Shown: piece after piece, positions 20,663 to 30,349 of the stretch
Layout: each line of letters opens with the position of its first letter
How positions within the stretch are numbered: the first letter of the stretch is position 1
Assembly: GCA_029261255.1 (NCBI GenBank)
Contig: JAJDBQ010000104.1
Coordinates: 54,927-118,926 of the forward strand
Length of the DNA stretch: 64,000 nt
Reading direction: 5' to 3'
From: Nitrospirales bacterium
GTDB lineage: Bacteria > Nitrospirota > Nitrospiria > Nitrospirales > UBA8639
The notes under the pieces: generated by a model
What the model saw: only the letters and a program-made list of their open reading frames with translations
Databases searched by the model: none
Told to the model about the DNA's origin: nothing
Translations under genes and position numbers: made by a program

Positions 20663-21001
20663 AAAGTTTTACCACATCAGTTTAGTCAAGCGAAGCGATG
20701 GACATCTGGACGTGCATAGAGGAAGTAATTTGTTAGGCTGACATGATTTAGCGGTATTCCTGTTCGTTGGAAAAGATGTTTAATGGGTATGATTCTTACC
20801 TTTTATGAGCCACTGAGGGTCTGAACGGCTGAACGGCGAAAAAGAAATTGGTGCTCGGTTAATAGTCTACTTCTGATAAGGAAATCTCAAGCCTCTACAT
20901 CTTTAGGCCAAAGTAACGTTGTTCCTAGCGGGGTGGGCAAGGGCAGCTTTGATTAAATCGGATGGGATATCGTCAAAAGCGATGGAGTTAAGTAATTAAG
21001 A
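20663..21001. other. Intergenic gap, no gene seen
   Basis: About 340 bases between the WbpE-like gene and a methyltransferase gene. No convincing coding frame, RNA or terminator hairpin was found. Confidence 0.5.
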
Positions 21002-21709
21002 ATGTCCAGTTCTTCTCGATCATCTCAAGTTGAAGAGGTCAGAATTCACGAGGTCTATGCCAAGCGCCAAGGTGATGTTCGGTACTCCTGGTTCAGTCCT
21101 GGCCATCTTTTCATTATTCAGGAACGAGAAAGACAGCTATTAGGGCTTCTAAAAAAGAAGGGGATTGCTCCATTAGAAGGTAAAGTGATGTTGGAAGTTG
21201 GTTGTGGGACAGGTTATTGGCTTCGGCAGTTCATCAATTGGGGTATTCGACCTTCTAACCTTAATGGAATAGATTTGCTGCCTGATCGAGTGGATGAAGC
21301 AAGGCGCTTGTGTCCAGAGGCCGTGCGGATTGAATGTAGGAGCGCGACAGAGCTCGAGTATGCCGATGATACATTTGATCTTGTTCTTCAATCAACCGTT
21401 TTTTCTTCGGTGCTAGACCACAACATGAGGCAACAAATTGCCTTAGAAATGCAACGAGTCGTAAAAGCAGATGGTGCGATCATATGGTATGATTTTCACG
21501 TCAATAATCCTTTGAACCCAAATGTCCTGGGTGTGAAGAAACAAGATATTATTCAGCTCTTTCCGGATTGCCACATTGATATTTCTCGAGTTACGCTTGC
21601 ACCGCCTCTTGTCAGAAAGCTTGCCTCCTTCTCCTGGCTTTTGTGTTCAGTTCTTGAACGAATTAAGGTAGCAAATACCCATTATCTAGGTACTATCCAA
21701 AAGTTATAA
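21002..21709 (+). CDS. SAM-dependent class I methyltransferase
   Basis: Methyltransferase of 235 residues with motif I VMLEVGCGTGYWL (about residues 62-74), an acidic residue after strand 2 (NGIDLL) and post-motif FDLVLQSTVFSSVLD. It probably methylates a sugar or a lipid-linked intermediate of the polysaccharide, judging from its neighbours; the substrate is not readable from sequence. A second methyltransferase of the same class follows after about 130 bases. Confidence 0.82.
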   Translation: MSSSSRSSQVEEVRIHEVYAKRQGDVRYSWFSPGHLFIIQERERQLLGLLKKKGIAPLEGKVMLEVGCGTGYWLRQFINWGIRPSNLNGIDLLPDRVDEARRLCPEAVRIECRSATELEYADDTFDLVLQSTVFSSVLDHNMRQQIALEMQRVVKADGAIIWYDFHVNNPLNPNVLGVKKQDIIQLFPDCHIDISRVTLAPPLVRKLASFSWLLCSVLERIKVANTHYLGTIQKL

Positions 21710-21839
21710 CGACATTGAGATGGTCTCGTGGAGAGCGTGAGTGAGAGGGAAATTGAATTGTGAAAATTGATGGATTCACTTATGGCTTCTAGGTGGTTTC
21801 TAATACTTAATTACATGTGCTAGTAGCTTGGAGGTAAGA

Positions 21840-22562
21840 ATGTCAACGGAAGAGATAGACAGCCAAATTAAGTTAGCAGCCCCGCTCTTCGGCTACAAAA
21901 GTGATAAAAGGTATGCTACCCGTGCCAAGTTTTTGTTTCATGGTGTTAATCTTTCGGGTGCAAAAGTTTTAGATGTGGGATGTGGAAGCGGTGCCTGGGT
22001 GATTTGGGCCGCAATTAACGGTGCAGAACAAGCCGTTGGGATAGAGCCGGAATCAGATGGAAGCACGTCCCAAACCCTCACAACTCTGCGACAAACGGTT
22101 GAGATCCTTGGGTTAAGCGGAAAAGTTGTCGCATTCGACTATTTTCTGCATCAACTCCCAATGGAGGAACAATATTTCGATGCCATCGTATTGTACAATG
22201 TGATCAATCATCTGAATGAGAGTGCAGTCATTGATCTTCATCATAATCAGGATTCGTTTAAACAGTTTCTAGGCATCGCACAAGATCTTCGTCTAAGAAT
22301 GAAGCCGGGTGGCTGGATCATTGTCGCTGATTGTGGTCGGACAAATTTCTGGAACCAAATAGGGCTTTCCTCACCCTTAGCAAAAAATATCGAATGGGAT
22401 AAGCATCAGGATCCTTCCAAGTGGATAGATGTTTTTTCATCAGCCGGGTTCAGCTTTGTCGACTTGCGTTGGTCCCCTCTTCAGCCGTTAACAAGAATGA
22501 CGGCGAACTGGCTTTTCCAATATTTAACTAGTTCGCATTTTGTTCTTCGTTTTCAGGCCTAA
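21840..22562 (+). CDS. SAM-dependent class I methyltransferase
   Basis: Second methyltransferase of the pair. Motif I is VLDVGCGSGAWVIWA, followed by VGIEPE for the acidic ribose contact and FDAIVLYNVINHL. The ATG at 21840 is preferred over an upstream TTG at 21828 because GGAGGTAA ends two bases before it. The presence of two adjacent but unlike methyltransferases suggests two separate methylation steps on the polymer. Downstream lies a decayed IS3-type element. Confidence 0.8.
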   Translation: MSTEEIDSQIKLAAPLFGYKSDKRYATRAKFLFHGVNLSGAKVLDVGCGSGAWVIWAAINGAEQAVGIEPESDGSTSQTLTTLRQTVEILGLSGKVVAFDYFLHQLPMEEQYFDAIVLYNVINHLNESAVIDLHHNQDSFKQFLGIAQDLRLRMKPGGWIIVADCGRTNFWNQIGLSSPLAKNIEWDKHQDPSKWIDVFSSAGFSFVDLRWSPLQPLTRMTANWLFQYLTSSHFVLRFQA

Positions 22563-22878
22563 ACTTGATCCTCCCCACACTACGGAGTCAAGAATCACTA
22601 GCGTGCAACTTGATTTTGAATGCCATGAAAAGATTATGCAGATATCGCTAAACGCAATTGCCAGGGTAAGTATGCTTGGGCTACATGGCGACAGTTTTTC
22701 CTGAACTTTCCCTCAGTTCTTGGTGAAAGGCCATTCAAAAGCTGAATGGAGTTATGCATAATCACGACCATCCATCAGAATCTCCAGATTGGATTGTCCT
22801 TAGAACAGAAATGTAGAAGCTATTGTCTCATTTGAATATCAAGTTTTTCGACTTTTCGACAATCTTTGACGAGAGAAG
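22563..22878. other. Intergenic gap before IS3 remnant
   Basis: About 315 bases between the methyltransferase and the left end of the IS3-like element. Nothing coding or structured was recognised. Confidence 0.45.
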
Positions 22879-22926
22879 TGGACTTCAATCTTTAGACATC
22901 TCGCTCAGAGAAATCTCTGCCCGTCA

Positions 22927-23757
22927 TTAGGCAGCCTTCTTCGTTATGAGGCTGGCCCAATGCACAGCATCAGGCGTCTGTCGGTTCAACGCCTGGTGTC
23001 GGCATTCCGATATAAAATTATAGGTAGACGGCAAGCCCGGCACGGAGTGTGGCTGGATTCTCATAGGCACGTGAGCAGACATCCTCGTACATCAGGCTGC
23101 GACAGAGTCGTTCGCCCACGACATTGACGATCCAGTGGCCCTTGCCATCCATACTGATCTTCACCCCATGCCCTTTGAGTACCGCGATGAATGCCTCACT
23201 CGTATATTGGGCGCCCTGATCCGTATTGAAGATCTCTGGAGCCCCATAGCGCAAGAGGGCTTCTTCCGGGACTTCCACGCAGGCGTCCGTCTCTAGCGTA
23301 TTTGAGACGCGCCTCGCCAACGCCGGACGTGAGTACGAGTCCATGATGACCGTCAGATACATGAACCCTTTGGCCATCGGGATAGAATAAATATCACTCG
23401 TCCACATCTGGTTAGAACGCTCAATCCTCAGGCCTCTCAGTAAGTAGGGATAAATCTAGTGCCCTTTTCCTGTTTGATTCGTTCCCGGCTTCGGGTAAAT
23501 CGCCCGGAGCCCCCATCTTGCGCATCAAGCGTTGGATGCGTTGACGATTCACCTGATACCCCTGTTGTTGCAGCCCAACACACAGGCGATGGCTGCCATA
23601 GAATGGCCATTTCAGATAGAGCTTGTCGAGCTGGCGCATTAAATCAATGTCTGCCGCTGAGACATTCTGGGGTTGTGTATAGGCACTCGACCAGGGCACG
23701 GCCAACAACACTGGCGACTCACCGAAAGTGGTTGCCTAGCCTTGATCATCGCTTTGC
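22927..23757 (-). pseudogene. IS3 OrfB transposase, frameshifted
   Basis: Pieces of the DDE integrase domain are spread over different frames: MPERKAMIKARQPLSVSRQC near 23757, then SAADIDLMRQLDKLYLKWPF and YGSHRLCVGLQQQGYQVNRQ, then MWTSDIYSIPMAKGFMYLTV with its first Asp. DQGAQYTSEAF (second Asp) and GERLCRSLMYEDV (Glu) follow. The C-terminus NRQTPDAVHWASLITKKAA ends at 22927 in yet another frame. At least three frame changes make it non-functional. Confidence 0.85.
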
Positions 23758-24054
23758 GCTCAGGCATCGGCCGGGTCTGAGCACGTTGTTTGAAAAATCC
23801 TTCTCCATCGTTAACTTCCCAATCTTGGCATGCAATTTCTGCTGCACCTGTTCCTGGTCAGCCGCCGCAACAAGGCTTGCGCCCCAAACACGTTCTGCCG
23901 TGCTCAGCAACTGCTTCTTCCAATTCTGGATCTGATTCGGATGGACATCAAAATGCTCTGCTAATTCGTCCAAGGTGCGCTCACCTTTGACGGCGGCTAA
24001 GGCGACCTTGGTTTTAGGTACTGGGGAGTGATTCCGTCGTGATCGTCGTGCTAT
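23746..24054 (-). pseudogene. IS3 OrfA (helix-turn-helix) with lost start codon
   Basis: The frame reads ARRSRRNHSPVPKTKVALAA then LDELAEHFDVHPNQIQNWKK, the typical OrfA DNA-binding region, and ends in a leucine-zipper-like tail at 23746. The codon where the family's Met is expected (24054) is ATA, so the original start seems to have mutated. An internal in-frame TTG near 23973 exists, but it would remove the first helix. Confidence 0.75.
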
Positions 24055-24138
24055 CTTGTACTTCTTTTGTTATCAAGCAATATACCGCAGGCGATTTCAC
24101 TTAACACCAAAATTATTCGGTCCGATCAGTGGGGTCCA

Positions 24139-24467
24139 TCTCTGATCTCTAGAGCGGGGTGAAGACCTTTTTAGCAAAGGCCCTTCTTGTTTATTCATGG
24201 TTCAAAATACATCGAGCTCGTATTAAAAGCTAGAATTAGCATGTCCCTTGCAATTCTGAGTTAGTCCTGAATCCAAAAATTCTTTTTAGGGGATTGGGGC
24301 GATGTGGTTTACCAATGTTGTTCGGGCATTGATCACTATTTCCCGGTTTTTTGAGGACTGGAAATATTAACCGCAGGAGGTATTTTTTCTGGTATGATTG
24401 ATTATTATTTTTTAAGATAGGCAGAATTGACTGGTCGCACATATTCTATTGTTGTTAGGCACACCCA
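24139..24467. other. Intergenic gap, no gene seen
   Basis: About 330 AT-rich bases between the IS3 remnant and the second aminotransferase. No coding frame is convincing. Promoter activity for the downstream gene is expected but no clear motif is assigned. Confidence 0.45.
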
Positions 24468-25640
24468 TTGGTTGAGCAAAATGAACCCTTTATTCCATTT
24501 CACCTTCCTGATATTGGGGAAGATGAAATTCATTCGGTCGTCGAGACACTTCGATCTGGCTGGTTGACAACAGGATTAAAGACGAAACAATTTGAAACAG
24601 AATTTGCAGATTGGATTGGAGCTTCACATGCAGTAGCGTTGAATTCTTGCACGGCCGCGTTGCATCTCGCTCTAGAAGCCGTTGGAGTTTCCGAAGGCGA
24701 CGAAGTCATTGTGCCAACGATGACGTTTGCCGCCACGGCCGAGGTTGTACACTATTGTCGTGCCGTGCCAGTACTGATTGATTGCCAAGGCGATACTCTA
24801 AATATCGATCCCCACGCAATTGAACAAGCCATTTCTCCAAAAACCAAGGCGATTATTCCTGTCCACTTTGCTGGACAACCGTGTGAGATGGATCGGATCT
24901 TAGAGTTAGCACGATCACGCAATATTGCAGTAATTGAAGATGCGGCCCATGCTTTGCCGGCCAAGTATCACGGGGAGATGGTTGGGACGCTTGGGGATAT
25001 CACCTGTTTTTCTTTTTATGCCACAAAAACCATGACAACTGGCGAAGGTGGTATGGCGACGACCGAAAATGCTGAATGGGCTGAGCGAATGAGAATTCTG
25101 AGTCTTCATGGCATCAGTCGAGACGCGGTTAACCGTTATACGCCTGAGGGCTCCTGGTATTATGAGATTTGTTATCCAGGCTATAAGTACAATCTAACAG
25201 ATATGGCTTCAGCTTTAGGGATACCCCAATTGCGAAAATGTCATGAATTTAGAGAAATTCGGCATCGATATGCTATGCGCTACAATGAAGCTTTCAATGA
25301 TATGCCAGAAGTTATCGTACCTCAGGTAAACAATGATATTGAGCATGCATGGCATTTGTATGTCATTCAGTTAGATTTGGAGCGATTACGGATTGGCCGC
25401 GACCAAATAATTGATCTTTTAAAACAACGGGGTATTGGGACTAGTGTACATTTTATCCCCTTGCATCTTCATCCCTATTACCGTAATAATAATATGTCTT
25501 CATCCTCCAAGAAATTTTCTGTTGCCAATCAAGCATTTACACGTATTATTTCCCTTCCTATTTATCCCAAAATGACAGATGCTGACGTTCAACGTGTTAT
25601 TGAAGTCTTTACAAGGATAATCCAAGATCATCGACGTTAA
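24468..25640 (+). CDS. DegT/DnrJ/EryC1 sugar aminotransferase
   Basis: PLP-dependent aminotransferase of about 390 residues, related to ArnB/PseC/WecE enzymes that aminate 4-keto-6-deoxy nucleotide sugars. Visible signatures are the N-terminal IPFHLPDIGEDEIHSV, EDAAHALPAKYHGEMVG (Asp for PLP nitrogen) and FSFYATKTMTTGEGGM with the PLP lysine near residue 185. Only the TTG at 24468 precedes the conserved N-terminus; no ATG is available, so the start is uncertain. The next gene contains a dehydratase domain able to supply a 4-keto sugar, which fits a dehydratase-aminotransferase pair. Confidence 0.85.
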   Translation: MVEQNEPFIPFHLPDIGEDEIHSVVETLRSGWLTTGLKTKQFETEFADWIGASHAVALNSCTAALHLALEAVGVSEGDEVIVPTMTFAATAEVVHYCRAVPVLIDCQGDTLNIDPHAIEQAISPKTKAIIPVHFAGQPCEMDRILELARSRNIAVIEDAAHALPAKYHGEMVGTLGDITCFSFYATKTMTTGEGGMATTENAEWAERMRILSLHGISRDAVNRYTPEGSWYYEICYPGYKYNLTDMASALGIPQLRKCHEFREIRHRYAMRYNEAFNDMPEVIVPQVNNDIEHAWHLYVIQLDLERLRIGRDQIIDLLKQRGIGTSVHFIPLHLHPYYRNNNMSSSSKKFSVANQAFTRIISLPIYPKMTDADVQRVIEVFTRIIQDHRR

Positions 25641-25800
25641 GTTAAAATTTGTTCTGTAGTAAGATGTTTCTTTGTTGTAAGCGTTTGGATACCCTTCATT
25701 GTGGTGATAGCGCACCTGACCGATTTGTTTTAGGATTATAAAGGCTTTTCTTCAGTCGGTTGAGTAGGTTTAACGCTGAATCAAGAACTGGAAGGCAAAG

Positions 25801-28731
25801 ATGATTAAACGGTTCGTTGACATTTTGGGTGCCTGCTTTTTGCTAATCCTGTGCGCTCCAATCATTGCGTTTATTGCCATTCTTATAAGAGTGGGTAGTG
25901 AAGGGCCCGTGTTTTTTAAACAGGTCAGAATGGGGAAAGGATTCTGCCATTTTTATCGATACAAATTTCGTACGGTGACGCATGACGAGAGCAAGAGCCT
26001 CGATGACATTCAGATAGAAGGAGTACAGCAGTTTACAAAAATAGGACGAATTTTGCGGCAGTTCAAACTAGACGAACTTCCTCAGCTGCTCAATGTGTTG
26101 AAGGGTGAAATGAGTTTTGTCGGTCCAAGACCAGAATTGCCATATTATATTGATAAATTTAGAGATGAGTATCGACGAATTTTAACCGTCCGTCCTGGGT
26201 TAATGGATCTGGCTTTCCTTACCTACAGTGATGCACTGCCCTTCGCGGAGGGGCATAGCGTAAAACTGAACATCTCTGAGGTCAGCTATAATGGTGAAAC
26301 CCCACCTGAAAAAATCAAACTAGCCAGATTGTACCTCGAACATGCTTCGTTACTGTTTGACATAGCAGTTATTGGGCAAACCTTCTTGAATATGCTCGGT
26401 TTACGATCTGTCTTGTTAAAGATGCGTGCCTCACAAAGTTCAGCAAAGGAAGGATTCCTCCATGAATCTTCCGCCTTGAAATTCGTTCTTCGGCATCGGC
26501 GTATACTCGTTGTTATCTTTGATTTGGGCCTTATTGTATTGGCAAATTATGCCGCTTTTTGGCTGAGATTTGATGGCCACATTCCTGCGAGTGACTATCG
26601 GCTGTTCACTGACATGTTGCCATGGTTGTTGGTGATTCGTGGGGCCTCATTTATGTTTTTCAGTCTCAATGAGGGGCTGTGGCGATATGTAAGTATTTGG
26701 GATGTGAAAAAAATATTGATAGGGGTGATGTTGGGAACCCTAGTGTTTTACGGGATCGTCTCCTGGGGGATTGGTGAAACAGGTTATCCACGTTCCGTAT
26801 TCGTCATTGATAGCATTTTGTTGATTGGGTTTTTGGTTGGCTTGAGGTTGATTGTACGCCTTTTCCGAGAACGAAAAGTATTGAGTCAGATGAAGCGAGT
26901 GTTGGTTATTGGAGCAGGGGATGTAGGTGCAAAAATTGTTCGGGAAATGCAAACTCAACCATCCTGTTCTTATTCTCCCGTGGGATTTGTTGATGATGAT
27001 CCAAGTAAATGGGGTAAGCGAATTCATGGAGTCAAAGTTCTGGGATCCCGTGAGAACCTGCACGAAATTCTTTCCACATTCGAGCCCGAGGAAGTGTTGG
27101 TTGCATTGCCTTTAGCCAATTCAGCAGTCGTGAGGGAAATCACGACTACATTAGAGTCATTTAAGCTTCCCATTAAAACGCTTCCCAATCTTGCAGATAT
27201 CTTAGATGGAAAAATTTCTATCAATCACATACGAGCGCTTTCCATCACGGACTTACTTCAGAGACCAGCTGTGGACTTAACGCCGGAGCGAGTAAGCCGA
27301 TTGATTGAAGGTAAGCGAATTTTTATCACAGGGGCTGGTGGTTCCATTGGCTCTGAACTTTGCCGGCAGATTAGTGAATTAAATCCAAAATCGCTGATCT
27401 TATATGAACGTCATGAGAACAGTTTGTACACGATTGGGAGTGAACTAGCAGACAAGGGACAGTCTGCCCTTGTACATCTTGTTCTTGGGGATATTACCGA
27501 TGCGCAGCGCCTTGATGAAACGATAAGGGAGTATCAACCTGAAATTATTTTTCATGCTGCTGCACATAAGCATGTTCCAATGATGGAAGAGAATCCAGGG
27601 GAAGCCTTAAAGAATAATTTGCTTGGAACGCAAATGGTTGCAGAAACTGCCGTGAGAAATAATGTAGAGCACTTTGTTTTGATTTCTACTGACAAAGCTG
27701 TGAATCCGTCTAGTGTCATGGGGGCGACAAAGCGAGCTGCGGAATTAGTCATTCAGGCAATGGCTCAGCGAAGTTCTACCTGTTTTCTTACCGTGCGTTT
27801 CGGAAATGTATTAGGAAGCAATGGAAGTGTGGTTCCTCGTTTCCAAAACCAGATAAAGGCTGGAGGACCAGTCACCGTCACGCACCCAGACGTCCGGCGG
27901 TATTTCATGTCAATCCCAGAGGCTGTTGGTTTGGTTTTGCAGGCTGCGACGCTTGGTGAGCAGGGGGCCATTTATATACTGGAAATGGGAGAGCAGATCA
28001 AACTTGTCGATCTAGCTCGAAACCTTATTCGACTTTCCGGGCACCTTCCTGAAAAGGAGATTGCCATTGAGTTTGTGGGGCTTCGACCTGGAGAGAAATT
28101 AGAAGAGGAATTAGTTGGCACAGGAGAGCAGACTATACCATCATCATGTGAAAAAATTCTCAAGATAAGCTCAAGCCCATCAATAGGCAGTGCGTTTTTA
28201 GGTAAAGTTCAGGAGATAGCTGAGGTGGGTAGCTTTAATAACCCTCAGCTAGCTATCAATCAACTGCAGCAATTAGTCCCTACTTTTATTCCGCAGAAAC
28301 TCGTGAAACAGAATGGATCGGCTAATGGGCAGGCGGAGCAGATTCACGCAGTTCCTGGTGCTACCAAAAGGATTCTTCTTGTTGACGACGATCGTACGGT
28401 TCGAGATGCCATGCGTGCACGTCTTGAAGCTCAGGGTTATACTTGTGCAGAGGCCGATCATGGAGCCTTAGCTTTGGAGTGGCTTGAAACACAACATGTA
28501 GACTTAGTCATTACCGATAATAGAATGCCCGTTTTGAGTGGGCTCGAATTTCTTGGGCGTTTGAAGTGGAAGAGTCACTCATGTCCTCCGCACGTGATGG
28601 TGCTTAGCGGGAATTTAGGAGAAGAAGATAAGAAAATGGCTTTGAAGGCTGGCGCTTGTGCAGTTTTTGACAAACCTGGAAAATTCAGTGAAATTTTGCC
28701 TGCTATTGATCGAATCCTTAAAGATGTGTAA
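25801..28731 (+). CDS. Three-part fusion: sugar-phosphate transferase, CapD/FlaA1-type dehydratase, receiver domain
   Basis: A 976-residue protein. Residues 1 to about 205 form a bacterial sugar transferase (PglC/WcaJ type) with one N-terminal membrane segment, LDELPQLLNVLKGEMSFVGPRPE. Residues about 230-360 are a four-helix membrane region. Residues about 365-480 are a nucleotide-binding domain (VIGAGDVGAK). Residues about 505-830 are a CapD/PglF dehydratase with ITGAGGSIGSE and the Met-x3-Lys variant of the catalytic site (M640, K644). From about 857 to the end is a CheY-like receiver: RILLVDDD, phospho-acceptor Asp906 in ITDNRMP, and FDKP. The first two parts start undecaprenyl-linked sugar synthesis; the receiver is highly unusual here and could tie it to a histidine kinase. 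Confidence 0.9.
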   Translation: MIKRFVDILGACFLLILCAPIIAFIAILIRVGSEGPVFFKQVRMGKGFCHFYRYKFRTVTHDESKSLDDIQIEGVQQFTKIGRILRQFKLDELPQLLNVLKGEMSFVGPRPELPYYIDKFRDEYRRILTVRPGLMDLAFLTYSDALPFAEGHSVKLNISEVSYNGETPPEKIKLARLYLEHASLLFDIAVIGQTFLNMLGLRSVLLKMRASQSSAKEGFLHESSALKFVLRHRRILVVIFDLGLIVLANYAAFWLRFDGHIPASDYRLFTDMLPWLLVIRGASFMFFSLNEGLWRYVSIWDVKKILIGVMLGTLVFYGIVSWGIGETGYPRSVFVIDSILLIGFLVGLRLIVRLFRERKVLSQMKRVLVIGAGDVGAKIVREMQTQPSCSYSPVGFVDDDPSKWGKRIHGVKVLGSRENLHEILSTFEPEEVLVALPLANSAVVREITTTLESFKLPIKTLPNLADILDGKISINHIRALSITDLLQRPAVDLTPERVSRLIEGKRIFITGAGGSIGSELCRQISELNPKSLILYERHENSLYTIGSELADKGQSALVHLVLGDITDAQRLDETIREYQPEIIFHAAAHKHVPMMEENPGEALKNNLLGTQMVAETAVRNNVEHFVLISTDKAVNPSSVMGATKRAAELVIQAMAQRSSTCFLTVRFGNVLGSNGSVVPRFQNQIKAGGPVTVTHPDVRRYFMSIPEAVGLVLQAATLGEQGAIYILEMGEQIKLVDLARNLIRLSGHLPEKEIAIEFVGLRPGEKLEEELVGTGEQTIPSSCEKILKISSSPSIGSAFLGKVQEIAEVGSFNNPQLAINQLQQLVPTFIPQKLVKQNGSANGQAEQIHAVPGATKRILLVDDDRTVRDAMRARLEAQGYTCAEADHGALALEWLETQHVDLVITDNRMPVLSGLEFLGRLKWKSHSCPPHVMVLSGNLGEEDKKMALKAGACAVFDKPGKFSEILPAIDRILKDV

Positions 28732-28845
28732 TGGGGTCTTTGCACTTATTTAATTCAGTCGGGCTTTGTTTTACCATCGCTAGGATTTTTTCCAAACAAG
28801 ACTGTCATCGATCTTGGGCCTACTCAGGATAATGAAAGGCGAGAT

Positions 28846-29670
28846 ATGACATCAGGAGCAAGATCATCTCAGGAAGAAGTTTCCGCTCATATAGGTAATG
28901 TGGTTCGATCTGAAGTCAACAAGAATGCTGACTACAATCTGGAGGAATGGATACAGACGAGAATCCACATATCTAAAGGCGAAACGATCATGGACGTCGG
29001 ATGCGGAAATGGGAAACAAGTGGAGGTGTTTTCGGATTTGGTCGGTGACAATGGTAAGGTGATTGGAGCTGATATTTTCAGCCAAGTTCCTGGGCTTTTG
29101 GGCAAAGCGCAGGAGAAGTTGTCTAAGAAGACGAACATTGAATTGATCGACCATAGTGCAAGTGTCCCGTTTCCTCAGAATGATGAGACATTTGATGTCA
29201 TCACAAGCTGTTATTCAATTTATTACGTCGATGATGTTCGCGCTTCGCTCAGGGAATATAAGCGCCTTTTGAAAAATGGCGGACGCTGTTTCATTGTAGG
29301 TCCCGCTTGGGATAATTCCCGGGAATTTTATGATCTCAATCAAGATGTGACGAAACAGGATCTTCCAAGAAATTTTTCAGATCGATTATGGCGAATCAAC
29401 AATGAAGTGATCCCGGCAGCATACGAAATCTTTGCGAGGGTTGAAGTCTCTCCTTTTGTCAACCGCGTCTTTTTTGAAGGAGACGAGGGAGTGAAAGCTG
29501 TTGAAGAATACTATCGCGCCACGTTGTTATTTCAGGAAGATAGTGAGCAACAAGATAAGCGGGATAAGTTTGCAAAAGAATTTGTGAGGCGGGTTCAAAT
29601 TGATGTGGACAAAACGGGCCGCTACATCATCTATAAGCGCGCAATCGGGTTAACTCTGTATAAGGATTAG
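28846..29670 (+). CDS. SAM-dependent class I methyltransferase
   Basis: Methyltransferase of 274 residues with motif I TIMDVGCGNGKQVEVF (about residues 46-61), GADIF after strand 2 and FDVITSCYSIYYVDD as the central strand. Third methyltransferase of the locus. It lies four bases before the PIG-L deacetylase gene, so the two are probably co-transcribed and act on the same sugar. The substrate cannot be deduced. Confidence 0.82.
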   Translation: MTSGARSSQEEVSAHIGNVVRSEVNKNADYNLEEWIQTRIHISKGETIMDVGCGNGKQVEVFSDLVGDNGKVIGADIFSQVPGLLGKAQEKLSKKTNIELIDHSASVPFPQNDETFDVITSCYSIYYVDDVRASLREYKRLLKNGGRCFIVGPAWDNSREFYDLNQDVTKQDLPRNFSDRLWRINNEVIPAAYEIFARVEVSPFVNRVFFEGDEGVKAVEEYYRATLLFQEDSEQQDKRDKFAKEFVRRVQIDVDKTGRYIIYKRAIGLTLYKD

Positions 29671-29674
29671 GGTT

Positions 29675-30343
29675 ATGAATATCCTTGTTGTGGGCGCACA
29701 TCCTGATGATGAGGTATTAGGCCTTGGGGGGACACTGGTTCGACATGTGCAGCAGAACGATGTTGTGTATCCCGCCATTTTCGCAGATGCTTCTCAAGTA
29801 CGCTATTCCGAAGATCAACGAGAGAGCTTGAAAGTCGCATGCGCTGCATCTTGTGCTGAGCTTGGGGTTCAGCCTCCAGTGTTTCTAGGATTTCCTGACC
29901 AAAAATTAGATACATATTCTCAAATTGATCTCACCAAATCAATCGAAAATCTTATTCTCAAGTATCATTGTGAAGTGGTCTATACGCACCACTTTGGCGA
30001 TATCAATCGCGATCATCAGCTTCTTCATCAAGCAACTCTTGTCGCCACTCGACCTAAGCCTGGAGGAATAGTCAAGCAGGTCCTGTGCTATCCTGTTCCT
30101 TCCTCTACAGAGTGGGCTCCATTCCTTCCAGGCAGTAGTTTCTTGCCTAATTGGTTTGTGGATATTTCTGCGACACGAGAGCAGAAGTTACGGGCTTTAG
30201 CTCACTACTCCTCGGAAACTCCCCCATATCCCCATCCACGCTCCTTAGAAGCCATTGAAAATCAGGCAAGGTTCTGGGGTAGCAGCGTTGGCTTCGAATA
30301 TGCGGAGCCTTTCATGCTCATGCGCAATCTTGTTGAGATCTAA
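29675..30343 (+). CDS. PIG-L/LmbE-family N-deacetylase
   Basis: Zinc-dependent N-acetylglucosamine deacetylase family protein of 222 residues. The zinc and catalytic motif AHPDDEVLGLGGT occurs at residues 8-20, and the second metal motif HHFGDINRDHQLLHQA at about 107. It would remove an acetyl group from an amino sugar, either at the nucleotide-sugar stage or on the lipid-linked intermediate. It is followed after six bases by a sugar-phosphate transferase gene, suggesting a role early in repeat-unit synthesis. Confidence 0.87.
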   Translation: MNILVVGAHPDDEVLGLGGTLVRHVQQNDVVYPAIFADASQVRYSEDQRESLKVACAASCAELGVQPPVFLGFPDQKLDTYSQIDLTKSIENLILKYHCEVVYTHHFGDINRDHQLLHQATLVATRPKPGGIVKQVLCYPVPSSTEWAPFLPGSSFLPNWFVDISATREQKLRALAHYSSETPPYPHPRSLEAIENQARFWGSSVGFEYAEPFMLMRNLVEI

Positions 30344-30349
30344 GCCGCA

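Larger units (their letters stand above)
22879..24138 (-). mobile_element. Decayed IS3-family insertion sequence (about 1.26 kb)
   Basis: The element contains both IS3 reading frames on the - strand, each damaged. Its likely ends are imperfect inverted repeats: inward from the left TGGACTTCAATCTTTAGAC at 22879, and inward from the right TGGACCCCACTGATCGGAC at 24138, matching at 12 of 19 positions. The size fits the family (about 1.2-1.5 kb). No clear target-site duplication is seen, as expected for an old insertion. It separates the methyltransferase pair from the second aminotransferase. Confidence 0.75.
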
